Source: a virus
Length of the DNA: 64,000 nt
Strand: one strand, 5' to 3'
Virus record (IMG/VR): IMGVR_UViG_3300001589_007665
Span: 1-64,000 of that record
Positions 49,478 through 57,962 of this stretch are shown here, one piece after another (positions within the stretch are counted from its first letter, which is position 1; every line of letters begins with the position of its first letter). The translations under genes were made by a program, and so were the position numbers. The notes under the pieces are model-generated. The model was given only the letters and a program-made list of their open reading frames with translations. It made no database searches and was not told where the DNA came from.

Positions 49478-50397
49478 AATAAGTCTTTAATATTTATCTC
49501 GTTGTTTTTTGATTGTTTTGCGTCTTTTGTTTGAAATGATGCTTGCAAAGATTTATTGATAATAGTATAAGTTGTATTATTGTGGTTATTATTAATATCT
49601 AAGTCTAGGTCACTATAATCAATACAACGATTGCCGTATGATCTAGACAGAGAATATTGTAATACGGGGAAATAGTCTTGGTTTAAAGCCAAAAAGACAT
49701 CTCCGGCATTATGAAGAGAATGTAATACTTCTTCGTCTTTATCGAACATAAAAAATACCCTATCTGTATAGATATTGACATTATAGTACTTCTTAGCATT
49801 CCGATAAAAGTCAATAATTTCTGTTGCATTTGTTCTGTCATCAAATCGACAATAAATAACCAAAGAATTGTTTTGTGGTATTTGTAGAAAATTAGAAATT
49901 ATTAGCTTTAATACTTGCATATCCTGATCTTCTGCTATTGCATAAAATTTTGTAGTATCTTCGTATACAGGTAAAGACAAAGTATCTGTTTTTGTTTCTT
50001 GTTCAAAAGGTTTCAAGTGTATCAATCTATCTTTTTTAATACCGATACCAACAAAAGCATTGTAGTCAGAATTATTTGTTGTTAAAATTTTATCTACAAG
50101 TTCTAATTTGTTTTTAAATTCTAATGGTATGCTTTGCGTCGGAGACATTATTGGGACGAAGTAAGTTTTACTATTAATGTCTGGATGTAAATCAATTATG
50201 GTACAGTGTTGAATATTTATATCGGGATATTTTGTACAGCTTAGAACATTTTCATATGAAATATTTTGAGAGCCTCCATATATTGGATAGACATAATTAT
50301 TATTGCTCGTAACTTGGGATATCTCTTTGAAGAAAGAGACAGAAGCTTTACCGAGAAAAGAGTGTTGTAGTAATGGTCCTATATAAAGTATATTCAT
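49471..50397 (-). CDS. Glycosyltransferase, GT-B / GT4-like
   Basis: This 308-residue protein starts MNILYIGPLLQHSFLGKASV, then SFFKEIS, the typical first strand and Gly-loop of GT4-type glycosyltransferases. The C-terminal half contains NNSLVIYCRFDD and VLHSLHNAGDVFLALNQDYF, the region preceding the donor-binding E-x7-E motif; the first Glu is replaced. It overlaps the upstream GT4 gene by four bases (ATGA). It probably acts with that enzyme on a common glycan. The acceptor could be a virion protein, host surface glycan or DNA; sequence alone does not decide. Confidence 0.65.
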   Translation of the reverse strand: MNILYIGPLLQHSFLGKASVSFFKEISQVTSNNNYVYPIYGGSQNISYENVLSCTKYPDINIQHCTIIDLHPDINSKTYFVPIMSPTQSIPLEFKNKLELVDKILTTNNSDYNAFVGIGIKKDRLIHLKPFEQETKTDTLSLPVYEDTTKFYAIAEDQDMQVLKLIISNFLQIPQNNSLVIYCRFDDRTNATEIIDFYRNAKKYYNVNIYTDRVFFMFDKDEEVLHSLHNAGDVFLALNQDYFPVLQYSLSRSYGNRCIDYSDLDLDINNNHNNTTYTIINKSLQASFQTKDAKQSKNNEINIKDLLC

Positions 50398-52049
50398 TGT
50401 TGTGTTTTTAATCTAGCATATTGAATAAAATCGTCGTCAAACTGTATATTATTGTCTATAGCAAATTTTAATTCATTATTGTTTTTTACATAAGTGTTGA
50501 TTTGGTCTATAATAGTATTAATGTCTATGGCTTTAGTCTGTAAACCATTCATCTGAAAGCCGTTGTCTATATCATTTAAAAAGTGTAACATTCTGCTAGA
50601 AGAAATTTTTTCTATATCTCCCAACCCTTTATGACACATTAAAATCATTTGATCTATATTTTCGGATATATCAATATCTCCAACACGGTCTACTTTTTGT
50701 AGTTCTGGCACTTTAGACCAATCAGACTTATAATTCTGTTGAGACAAACTGTCTAAATATGTTTCCCATTTTTTAGCTATAATATCCCAGTCATAAAATT
50801 TTTCTGTTAATTCTCTTATCTGTTTTCTTTTTTTATCTACCATAGACTGAGGCAGATTTAATGTCTTATTGATCGTACTAATTAAATCATCATTATCTGG
50901 ATAGACTCGTACGGCTCTTGTTTCTAATTCTTTAAATGGAGACTGAACTTTTATAGGATATGCTTTAAGCTTTTTTATAACATCACACATAGCACTATAG
51001 TTTACTGTCGCTACCGGAACACCGCATGCTGCTGCTTCTACTTGTGGCATGCCGAAACCTTCGCAGATAGCATATTGCACATAAAGATTAAATGTGTTAT
51101 AAATAGTAGATAGTTGTTCTGTACTTATTCCAGAACTAACACTAGGAAATACTTTCGATCTTTTTAGACATTTTGTACACAATATATTAGGACCAGAAAA
51201 TACCTGAGAAGAAACATGATCACAATTTTTGCAAACATAAGTAAATAGTACTTTATTGGCAAGCCGATTTTCTTTTAATACTTCTGGTAAATCCCATCCT
51301 GCATCGGGCCAACTAGTATGTAAATAAAGATATAAATTTTTACCTATAGAGGCATTACTTTTTTCGCATTGATCTAAAAGTTTTCTAAATGCACCACATA
51401 ATCTAGGTATAAGTTTTCTTTTTTGGTTTCTCATTACAGAACCAATAATAATACTGTCTTTATCTATGCCTAAAGACTGTTTGCATTCTTGCATATTTTT
51501 AATTCTAAAAGTCTTTAAGTCTACTCCAGGGGATGCTGTGTCTATATAATTAACATTATCACTAGACTGTTCTTTTAAAACATTGGCTCCCCAATCAGAA
51601 TAAGTAAAAACTGCGTCAGCAGATAGATATGTATCCATCCACATCTGCTGTTGTGGGGCAGAGTCTATCGTGGGCATAAGTATCCAATGAAAATATGGCC
51701 TACAGGGAGAAAGCTCTTGATAAGCACTCATCCAATAGTCTCTTATGTCTATAACAACATCTGGCTTAAAATCTACAACAACTTTGTCAAATCTCCATCG
51801 ACCAAAAGCATTGTCTGGTCGAGACGAATACTCTTTATGTCTTGAGTCTTGATCATTAACAGAATTAGCATATAGTTTCCATGGGATATCTTTATCTCTA
51901 GGGTCATTAACAGTTGCATAACTAGCAAATTCTGCTATTTCATATTTTTGTGTAGCATATAACCTATTTAAAATTTCTCTGGTATAGGTGCCATATCCTG
52001 AATTTAGGAAACTGGCTTCTGAACACATTAGTATTTTAAGTTTGCTCAT
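50394..52049 (-). CDS. Glycosyltransferase family 4 enzyme with inserted zinc ribbon
   Basis: This 551-residue protein opens with KILMCSEASFLNSGYGTYTR, a GT-B acceptor-domain start. The donor-domain signature EGFGMPQVEAAACGVPVATV (E-G-F-G…E-A-x-A-x-G-x-P-V) is complete, so activity is likely. IGSVMRNQKRKL marks the start of the second Rossmann domain. Near residues 270-295 two CxxC knuckles (CKNCDHV and LCTKCLKRS) form a zinc ribbon inserted in the donor domain, which is unusual. It is longer than typical GT4 enzymes, with a C-terminal tail of about 120 residues. The start codon follows the T-run of the ssb terminator directly and has no Shine-Dalgarno, so expression may depend on read-through. 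Confidence 0.85.
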   Translation of the reverse strand: MSKLKILMCSEASFLNSGYGTYTREILNRLYATQKYEIAEFASYATVNDPRDKDIPWKLYANSVNDQDSRHKEYSSRPDNAFGRWRFDKVVVDFKPDVVIDIRDYWMSAYQELSPCRPYFHWILMPTIDSAPQQQMWMDTYLSADAVFTYSDWGANVLKEQSSDNVNYIDTASPGVDLKTFRIKNMQECKQSLGIDKDSIIIGSVMRNQKRKLIPRLCGAFRKLLDQCEKSNASIGKNLYLYLHTSWPDAGWDLPEVLKENRLANKVLFTYVCKNCDHVSSQVFSGPNILCTKCLKRSKVFPSVSSGISTEQLSTIYNTFNLYVQYAICEGFGMPQVEAAACGVPVATVNYSAMCDVIKKLKAYPIKVQSPFKELETRAVRVYPDNDDLISTINKTLNLPQSMVDKKRKQIRELTEKFYDWDIIAKKWETYLDSLSQQNYKSDWSKVPELQKVDRVGDIDISENIDQMILMCHKGLGDIEKISSSRMLHFLNDIDNGFQMNGLQTKAIDINTIIDQINTYVKNNNELKFAIDNNIQFDDDFIQYARLKTQQ

Positions 52050-52050
52050 A

Positions 52051-52081
52051 TATAAAAACAGGGGTCTTTGCAGACCCCCTT
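52051..52081 (-). terminator. Rho-independent terminator after ssb
   Basis: On the minus strand AGGGGGTCT-GCAA-AGACCCCT is followed by GTTTTTATA. The seven-pair G+C-rich stem with a four-base loop and T-run is the clearest terminator in the window. It lies between ssb and the glycosyltransferase gene, whose start codon begins two bases after it, so it may attenuate rather than fully stop transcription. Confidence 0.85.
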
Positions 52082-52096
52082 AAAAGATAAAAATAA

Positions 52097-52492
52097 TTAA
52101 AAAGCCACAACTTCTTCTTTATCGGAAGAACCAGTTTGAGCATTTTGTTCTTTCTTATATCTAGAAAGCTTGGTCAGCTTAGAAAAGTTGTTCACCCTAA
52201 CCTTAAAGCTATTGTGCTTAACTCCATCCTTTTCCCATGAATCATTTCGCAAAGATCCTTCAACCATTACTAAATCTCCTTTGTTGAAAGACTCTGCAAT
52301 AATTTCAGCACCGGTATCCCATGCTTCACAGTTAATAAACGAAGTGACCTTGTCTCTTTCGCCATTAGCCTTAGTATATTCCCTAGAAGTAGCAACAGTA
52401 AAATTAACAACTGTTGTATCTTTACCTCCAGTACTAACTTTTCTATGTTCTGGGTCTCTAGCTAGATTTCCTCTTAAAATTACAAGATTCAT
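52097..52492 (-). CDS. ssb: Single-stranded DNA-binding protein
   Basis: This 131-residue OB-fold SSB starts MNLVILRGNLARDPEHR. FTVATSREYTKANGERD, FINCEAWDTGAEIIAESF and KGDLVMVEGSLRNDSW are classic bacterial/phage SSB features. The tail ends DKEEVVAF, an acidic tip with terminal Phe like the partner-binding tail of bacterial SSB. The start at 52492 is preferred over an in-frame ATG at 52531 because AAGGAG sits six bases upstream and the SSB fold begins here. It has its own sigma70-like promoter and terminator, which implies higher expression than its neighbours. It would coat single-stranded DNA during replication by the polymerase, helicase and primase encoded upstream. Confidence 0.95.
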   Translation of the reverse strand: MNLVILRGNLARDPEHRKVSTGGKDTTVVNFTVATSREYTKANGERDKVTSFINCEAWDTGAEIIAESFNKGDLVMVEGSLRNDSWEKDGVKHNSFKVRVNNFSKLTKLSRYKKEQNAQTGSSDKEEVVAF

Positions 52493-52536
52493 TATCATCT
52501 CCTTAAAAAGTAAATTATCCAAAACCAACACAATGT

Positions 52537-52564
52537 ATTATAAAACCTAATCGGATATAGTCAA
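52537..52564 (-). promoter_or_regulatory. Sigma70-like promoter of ssb
   Basis: On the minus strand TTGACT, a 16-base spacer and a perfect TATAAT lie about 45 bases before the ssb start. The -35 box overlaps the end of the polymerase gene. This is the only sequence in the right half I can call a consensus-like host promoter. Confidence 0.8.
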
Positions 52565-54186
52565 GCCTTAGGAATAAAACATTTTTCTACGATTAGACTA
52601 TCTTTATTTTTTGACTTCTTACCAGTAAAAATTAATACATTTCCTTCAAACACATGAGTCCTATATGACGCCCATGTTTCTGGAAAAAGAATAATAGAAT
52701 CTAATAAACCATACTGGTCTTCTCCTGTGACGAAAGCCATTTCTGCACCAGGGTTTTTACCGTTTTTTGTTTTGGTAACATTGACGCCAACAACTTCTGC
52801 CGCTAATATAATATCATTAGTTTTATATGTTTTTTTAAAATCTTTGCAGTTGGTATTGGTCATTTCTATTTTGTAAGAATCTAATTTTGAGCATGTGATG
52901 GCTGCTCCTAATAGAGAGTTCTCTGAATCTGACAACCATTCTATTTTATCTGTTAGTGAATAAGGAGGATTATCTATAGAGGCTATTAAATTATTAATAA
53001 TTTCTTTTCTATTGATGTTAACTCTTTTAGTTAGTAGCTCTGTGAGTATGGTCTTTAAATTATTTTCTTCATTAGCTATTGCTTCTTGACATTTTTCCAT
53101 TTCTTTTTTTGTCAAGGTATTGAATACTTCGTACTCAAACAACATTTTAGTCCTAGATATTTTAAAATAATCTAATGCACCGCATGATATTAAGGCTTTA
53201 GTTGCGGTACTGTTAATCTTACACAAAACTTTATTAAGCATATCGTACCAATTTAATTGTTTTATATTTATCTTGTCTTTTTCTAAGATTTCTAATATCT
53301 TTTTATATACAGAGTTGCCTAAGCCTTTTATGTCTGTTAGTCCAAAAAATATTTTTCTGTCTTTTATAGAAAACAGTTCATTAAGATTTCTAATATCTGG
53401 AGTTTGTATATTGATATCCATCTCGTTGGCATTTCTGACCAATTCTTTAATCTCTTGTTGTGGATCTATTTTGTCTTTAGCGAATTTCAGATATGAAGCA
53501 AAGAAGACTCTTGGAAAATGAGCTTTGGCGTATGCTGAAAGATATGCGTTCATAGCATAACTTACTGCATGGGATTTATTAAAACTATATCTTTGACTTT
53601 TTTCAATCCATCCAAATATTTCTTCTGCTGTGTCTTTATCTACCTCGTTGACCCTTTTGGCTCCTTGTAAGAAAGACTTCTTAACTTCTGCCATTAAATC
53701 AGCCTTTTTCTTACCGATAGCCTTTCTAAGAACATCGGCTTCTTGAAGATCAAATCCAGACACTACTCTAGATATTTCCATAGCCTGTTCTTGATAAATC
53801 ATTTCACCATAGGTTGTTTCCAATACTCTTTGCAGAATGGGGTGATAATAGTCTACAGATTCTTCTCCGTTTTTCTTATCAATATAGTGATTAGATACTG
53901 TTTTACCATCTCTCACGGCCTCTAAACATCCAGGTCTTAAAATACTAATTAGGGCTGAAAGCTGTTCTATGTTTCCTGGCTTTAGTCTTTTAGCCATGCT
54001 TTGTCCTAGTCTAGACTCTAACTGAAAACAACCTTTTGTGTTTCCTGAAGAAATCAAGTCCCAGGTTTTAGAACATTCCAAATTAATTTTTTCTAATTTT
54101 GGCTCAAATTGTATTCTAGGAAATTCTTCATTATTCCCTGTAATCTCAAATTTACAACCACAATCAAAAGTATAATAATCAGACAT
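52561..54186 (-). CDS. dnaE: DNA polymerase III alpha subunit, C-terminal piece
   Basis: This 541-residue protein holds the fingers and C-terminal parts of bacterial-type DNA polymerase III alpha: TKGCFQLESRLGQSMAKRLK, SILRPGCLEAV, YGEMIYQEQAMEISR, ADVLRKAIGKKKADLM and RYSFNKSHAVSYAMNAYLSA. A helix-hairpin-helix segment (FFGLTDIKGLGNSVYKKIL) and a C-terminal OB-like domain (AAEVVGVNVTKTKNGKNPGA) follow. The first 30 residues (YTFDCGCKFEI) are extra relative to the cut site. The catalytic aspartates are not here but in the separate N-terminal piece at 55049-56920, so the two must associate. It overlaps the exonuclease gene by eight bases. No intein signature is visible at the junction. Confidence 0.92.
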   Translation of the reverse strand: MSDYYTFDCGCKFEITGNNEEFPRIQFEPKLEKINLECSKTWDLISSGNTKGCFQLESRLGQSMAKRLKPGNIEQLSALISILRPGCLEAVRDGKTVSNHYIDKKNGEESVDYYHPILQRVLETTYGEMIYQEQAMEISRVVSGFDLQEADVLRKAIGKKKADLMAEVKKSFLQGAKRVNEVDKDTAEEIFGWIEKSQRYSFNKSHAVSYAMNAYLSAYAKAHFPRVFFASYLKFAKDKIDPQQEIKELVRNANEMDINIQTPDIRNLNELFSIKDRKIFFGLTDIKGLGNSVYKKILEILEKDKINIKQLNWYDMLNKVLCKINSTATKALISCGALDYFKISRTKMLFEYEVFNTLTKKEMEKCQEAIANEENNLKTILTELLTKRVNINRKEIINNLIASIDNPPYSLTDKIEWLSDSENSLLGAAITCSKLDSYKIEMTNTNCKDFKKTYKTNDIILAAEVVGVNVTKTKNGKNPGAEMAFVTGEDQYGLLDSIILFPETWASYRTHVFEGNVLIFTGKKSKNKDSLIVEKCFIPKA

Positions 54187-54871
54187 TATTAAAGGCGTTT
54201 CTAAACTTAATCTTTGGTGACAAACTTCTAAATAGCTTCATAAATCTAATCAGTATTTCTGCAGTATCTTGTACATCCTTTAACGCATCATGGGCATTTT
54301 CTTTAGATAGTCCCATATAGTCTCTAAGATTATCAAGAGTATAATTTTTTAATTCGTTATTATTCTCAAACCAATAAAAAATAACATTCATGATATCTAA
54401 AACATCTCTAGGATAAAATATGTCAGTTTTGTTTTCCTTGTTGACATTTTTATATTTTTGACTTAACCTATTAATAATTGGTAGGTCAAATCTATTAATG
54501 TTGTAACCAGCAGCAATAGGCGCACTAAAGCAGTTCTTTTTAACAGATCTTGTATGGTACATTTGTAAATAACTTACAAACATTTTCCAAGCCTGTTCTT
54601 GCTTTTGATGCTTTTTCCAAGACTTGAGAACTTCCCCTTTGGTTGTTCCTTGGACTTTTGCATGAAAATCTAAAACATCAGAATCATCATAAGTATATTT
54701 AGGGTTATCTTGTAGTGCTTCAGGCTTTAAGCAAATATTAAATTCTGAATCTGGCACCACCTCCAATTTAATTGGATCAATAATAACGGCTGCAATCTGG
54801 ACAGGACTACAAACTTCTGGATTGCAACCGTCTGTTTCTAAATCAAAAACACAAATTTTTTGACTGTTAAT
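54179..54871 (-). CDS. DnaQ-like 3'-5' exonuclease (DEDDh), probable proofreading subunit
   Basis: Motifs are complete: ExoI VFDLETDG, ExoII AAGYNINRFDLPII and ExoIII NAHDALKDVQDTAEIL, with the His of the DEDDh type. It lies between the two polymerase III pieces, so proofreading for that polymerase is the likely job. The start is unusual. The first in-frame ATG (54934) has no Shine-Dalgarno and would overlap the preceding gene by 68 bases. An ATT at 54871 follows a strong GGAGGTG by four bases, overlaps the upstream stop codon (GATTAA) and begins the conserved domain INSQKICVFDLETDG. ATT is taken as the probable start, giving 230 residues. Confidence 0.88.
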   Translation of the reverse strand: MNSQKICVFDLETDGCNPEVCSPVQIAAVIIDPIKLEVVPDSEFNICLKPEALQDNPKYTYDDSDVLDFHAKVQGTTKGEVLKSWKKHQKQEQAWKMFVSYLQMYHTRSVKKNCFSAPIAAGYNINRFDLPIINRLSQKYKNVNKENKTDIFYPRDVLDIMNVIFYWFENNNELKNYTLDNLRDYMGLSKENAHDALKDVQDTAEILIRFMKLFRSLSPKIKFRNAFNNV

Positions 54872-55049
54872 CTGACACCTCCACCTTCTGGTCTGGACGA
54901 ATAAAATGTTTGTTGTTAGGATCTGCTGCCACATAGCAGTTGATACTTTTACAACAAGTAACCTTAACTGAATTTACTTTGACATATTCTGTGTTGTTGA
55001 GTTTAAAAGATTTACCAACAGCAACTTCTTGAAATATTTTTTGCATCAT
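54867..55049 (-). CDS. Small conserved phage-type protein
   Basis: This 60-residue protein follows the pattern MMQKIFQEVAVGKSFKLNNT, then EYVKV…FIRPDQKVEV. The layout F-x-x-V-x-x-G-x-x-F-x-x-N-x-x-x-Y-x-K…F-x-P-x-x-x-V is a recurrent tiny phage protein of unknown function, predicted as a small beta barrel. Two Cys (VTCCKS) are atypical. Its start overlaps the stop of the upstream polymerase piece, and its stop overlaps the probable ATT start of the exonuclease. Confidence 0.75.
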   Translation of the reverse strand: MMQKIFQEVAVGKSFKLNNTEYVKVNSVKVTCCKSINCYVAADPNNKHFIRPDQKVEVSD

Positions 55050-56920
55050 TATTCTCCGTATGATAGTGTATCTGATATTGACATAACCTTATCTAACATA
55101 GCCACACCAAGGATATCAAACTTGATAATACCCAAAGATTCTAGATCTTGCATTTCCATACCAGCTATAGTGGTTTTGTTTTTTGTATCATAAATCATTG
55201 GACACATCGTATCTAAGTTGTGACTACTAATTACTACACCGGCAGCGTGTTTTGATTGGTTGGATTTGGTACCCTCTAATCTAATAGCCTGTTCGAACCT
55301 TTTGGCAAGGGGGCCTTTTAATTTATTTCCCTGTTTAGATATTGAGCACCATTCTTTAAGTCTATCAGTATTATTTTCTAAAGCCCATCTAATTATAGAA
55401 GCTTCCCCATAATCGTCTTTCATTTCTTGTAATTCATCTGCAATTTTTGCTTCATCGGGTATGCATTTTGTTATCTGGTTCATTTCATCAAAACTTATGT
55501 TGCCATAGACACGCAAGACTTCTTTTAGTGCGCCTCTTCCTTTCATGGTATTAAAAGTGATCATTTGAGAAACTTTATTTTCTCCATATCTTCCTCTAAT
55601 ATATGATATGATGTCTTCTCTTTTATTAATCGGGACATCTACATCTATATCTGGCATAGAGACCCTACCTTCTGTATTCCTACCAGAGTTATAAAATCTT
55701 TCAAAAATTAGGCCATATTTCATTGGATCAATTGAGGTGATTCCAATAAGATAAGATACCAAACAGCCAGCAGCAGAACCTCTTCCTGGCCCTGGCAACC
55801 ACCCTTGAGACCGCACACGATCGACAATATCGGCAACAATTAAAAAATAGCTAGATAAGTCAGCTCCTTGTAAAACAGACAGCTCTTGCTTGATTCTTTC
55901 GGTATATTCATGATGTTTTTCTTTAGGTACATTATTGGCTATTTTGTCCCTCCAGCCGTTACGACATAACTGCCTTAAATATTCATCAGGATTTTGTTCG
56001 TTAGGACATTTAAAAGGAGGAAGTAATGGTCTGTTTAATATATCGTATTCTTCACACATACTATCTATTAGTTGTGTATTTTCTATTTCTTCTTCTGTAT
56101 GTATTTCTGCCATTTCTTCAGGAGAAAGAATATAGTATTTGTCAGACTTAAAAAAGCAACTAAAGGGAACATCTTGTCCATCCAACATCTTTTTATTAAT
56201 ATCTGTTAATGTCGTTTTTATATTGTTGCACAAGAGGATTCTTTGATCCGTGGCATCTTCTTGCTCAGAATAATGAGCATCAGGAGTGCATATAACTTTT
56301 GTTTTTGTTATTGCTGCTAAAGCTCTAATTTTTTCGCTTAATTCTTTTTGCTTTGGCATATATTCTTGATCCATTAATTGTGTTTCAAGAAAAAAGTTTT
56401 CCTTGCCAAATATGTCCTTCATTTGATCTACAAAATTTAAGCAGAGTTTTTGATAATTATCTGGATTGTTTGCGATAAGATCTGGGATATATGAACCCAT
56501 ATGTCCGCAGAAGCTTATTAAATTTTCCCCCTTTACCACTTCTTGTAATTTATCTATAGAAAGTCTTGGTTTACGATAATAATTATTAGGATTATTGGAT
56601 TCAGAAACTATGCGAATCAAGTTTTTCCAACCTTCAAAGTTCTTAGCCAAAACTAAGAAATGAGTTAGCTTACTATTCTCTGGTGTCTTTATATTAGAAT
56701 CATCAAAGGACAAATATAATTCACATCCTAAAATAGGTTTTATATTATTAGATTTAAGAGTTTGATGCATTTGAACAGCACCAGATATCGAACCGTGATC
56801 AGTAATTGCACAACTTTTAACTCCAATATTTTTACACCTTCTAGCTATTTGTTTAGGCTTAGATAGGCCGTCCAGCAAAGAATAGTGGCTATGAACATGT
56901 AAAGGTATATAATTTTTCAT
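55049..56920 (-). CDS. dnaE: DNA polymerase III alpha subunit, N-terminal PHP and palm piece
   Basis: This 623-residue protein begins with a PHP domain (PLHVHSHYSLLDG, AITDHGSISG). Its metal ligands look largely kept (HxH; CTPDAHYS), so the PHP site may be functional. The palm follows: GPGRGSAAGCLVSYLIGI, MPDIDVDVPINKRED with two catalytic aspartates, KHAAGVVISS and GIIKFDILGVAMLDKV with the third. The protein stops 15 residues after that motif, exactly where the fingers domain should continue. The rest is in the separate gene at 52561-54186. The split is clean at both ends and other genes lie between, so this is not a simple frameshift. Stop and start overlap the neighbours by one and four bases. 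Confidence 0.93.
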   Translation of the reverse strand: MKNYIPLHVHSHYSLLDGLSKPKQIARRCKNIGVKSCAITDHGSISGAVQMHQTLKSNNIKPILGCELYLSFDDSNIKTPENSKLTHFLVLAKNFEGWKNLIRIVSESNNPNNYYRKPRLSIDKLQEVVKGENLISFCGHMGSYIPDLIANNPDNYQKLCLNFVDQMKDIFGKENFFLETQLMDQEYMPKQKELSEKIRALAAITKTKVICTPDAHYSEQEDATDQRILLCNNIKTTLTDINKKMLDGQDVPFSCFFKSDKYYILSPEEMAEIHTEEEIENTQLIDSMCEEYDILNRPLLPPFKCPNEQNPDEYLRQLCRNGWRDKIANNVPKEKHHEYTERIKQELSVLQGADLSSYFLIVADIVDRVRSQGWLPGPGRGSAAGCLVSYLIGITSIDPMKYGLIFERFYNSGRNTEGRVSMPDIDVDVPINKREDIISYIRGRYGENKVSQMITFNTMKGRGALKEVLRVYGNISFDEMNQITKCIPDEAKIADELQEMKDDYGEASIIRWALENNTDRLKEWCSISKQGNKLKGPLAKRFEQAIRLEGTKSNQSKHAAGVVISSHNLDTMCPMIYDTKNKTTIAGMEMQDLESLGIIKFDILGVAMLDKVMSISDTLSYGE

Positions 56921-57960
56921 TCAATACTTCCTGGAGCTTGGTAATGACCTACATTATACCCTGGCACCGTGTACTCGTCAACTACATTTTCTAAACCTTT
57001 TAATTGTATGTCATGAGCAACTTGTTCACACATGGTCATATTATATCCAGGATTACAAACTTGTCCTTCTCTATATTCTAGTATCGGCAATATATCCTTA
57101 TTGTCTTGAAAAGAATTTTTGCCATAATGACATAATTTTCTACATTTCCATGTTTTAGACAGTTTGGGTCTTTTTGTGTTTTTAATATGATAAAATTTTT
57201 GCCTTAATAAATCTTCAGTCTTTTGCATATCTGACTTATTAAAAGTCATACTAAAAGGACCTCCGTCATTAATAAAGTATATCGTTATGATACAAGTTTC
57301 TATATGTGGATATAGTTTCTGTACAGCATAGAAATATATCATTAGTTGTGGATCAACCTCTAATTTTTCTTGAGTTTTTTCCTCACCCGTTGCCCAATTT
57401 AATCTTCTGCCTGTTTTCCAATCGATAATTTCTAAGGTATTTTCTGCTGGTTGAGTAATTAAATCTATTGTGCCTTTAATTGACAGATTTCCTTTAAGCT
57501 TTTCTCCGCTAGGCAATTCGTACTCGTACTCTGCCCAAGGCTTATTAATAGTTATATCAAATCTTTGTTCGGGGTAAAGAATATTTCTATTTCTTGGATC
57601 AAACATACCACCAGCATATTCTATTGCCTTGTATGTCCATTTTTTACAATCTTTAAAATCTTTATCTGACCAATCATGATGACTAAAGCCTGTAGTGTAA
57701 TACTCATAGACTCTTTCTATTATATCGTCTAGATCATAATTATATACATTAATTTCTCCAAGAATATCATCTTTGAATGTAGATTCCCCTTTCTGTACAG
57801 TATATTTTACAAAAGCTAAAATTTCTAAATTTTTATGTACTATAGTTCCTTTGTCTGCTTTTTTATTGGAGGGAGATCTGTAGCCCATAACATAATCAAA
57901 AAGATATTGTTGTTCACACATATTATGTGTGTTATAGCTGGAACTACGAAAGTATGTAAT
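56917..57960 (-). CDS. PD-(D/E)XK nuclease of the RecB/Cas4 type
   Basis: The protein has about 347 residues. The core shows KGTIDLITQPA, then LEIIDWKTGRR (the D…DxK catalytic motif), followed by DPQLMIYFYAVQKL (QxxxY). One N-terminal Cys (MCEQQY) and C-terminal KCRKLC, VCNPGYN and TMCEQ could ligate an iron-sulfur cluster as in Cas4/AddB nucleases. The first ATG (57921) starts inside the conserved N-terminal segment TYFRSSSYNTHNMCEQQYLF, whose first part is encoded upstream. The true start is therefore probably ATT at 57960 or ATA at 57963 or 57966, downstream of GAGGTGAT. The role is probably recombination or host DNA processing. Confidence 0.85.
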   Translation of the reverse strand: MTYFRSSSYNTHNMCEQQYLFDYVMGYRSPSNKKADKGTIVHKNLEILAFVKYTVQKGESTFKDDILGEINVYNYDLDDIIERVYEYYTTGFSHHDWSDKDFKDCKKWTYKAIEYAGGMFDPRNRNILYPEQRFDITINKPWAEYEYELPSGEKLKGNLSIKGTIDLITQPAENTLEIIDWKTGRRLNWATGEEKTQEKLEVDPQLMIYFYAVQKLYPHIETCIITIYFINDGGPFSMTFNKSDMQKTEDLLRQKFYHIKNTKRPKLSKTWKCRKLCHYGKNSFQDNKDILPILEYREGQVCNPGYNMTMCEQVAHDIQLKGLENVVDEYTVPGYNVGHYQAPGSIE

Positions 57961-57962
57961 TA

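Noticed and set aside
52170-52550. 126-codon open frame opposite ssb
   Set aside because: It is antisense to a certain gene and spans its promoter; no domain pattern.
54160-55100. Split intein joining the two polymerase pieces
   Set aside because: Neither the end of the N-terminal piece nor the start of the C-terminal piece has intein blocks, a catalytic Cys junction or a terminal Asn.
57919-57921. ATG at 57921 as the nuclease start
   Set aside because: It would remove the conserved SSSYNTHN segment, and no Shine-Dalgarno lies before it.
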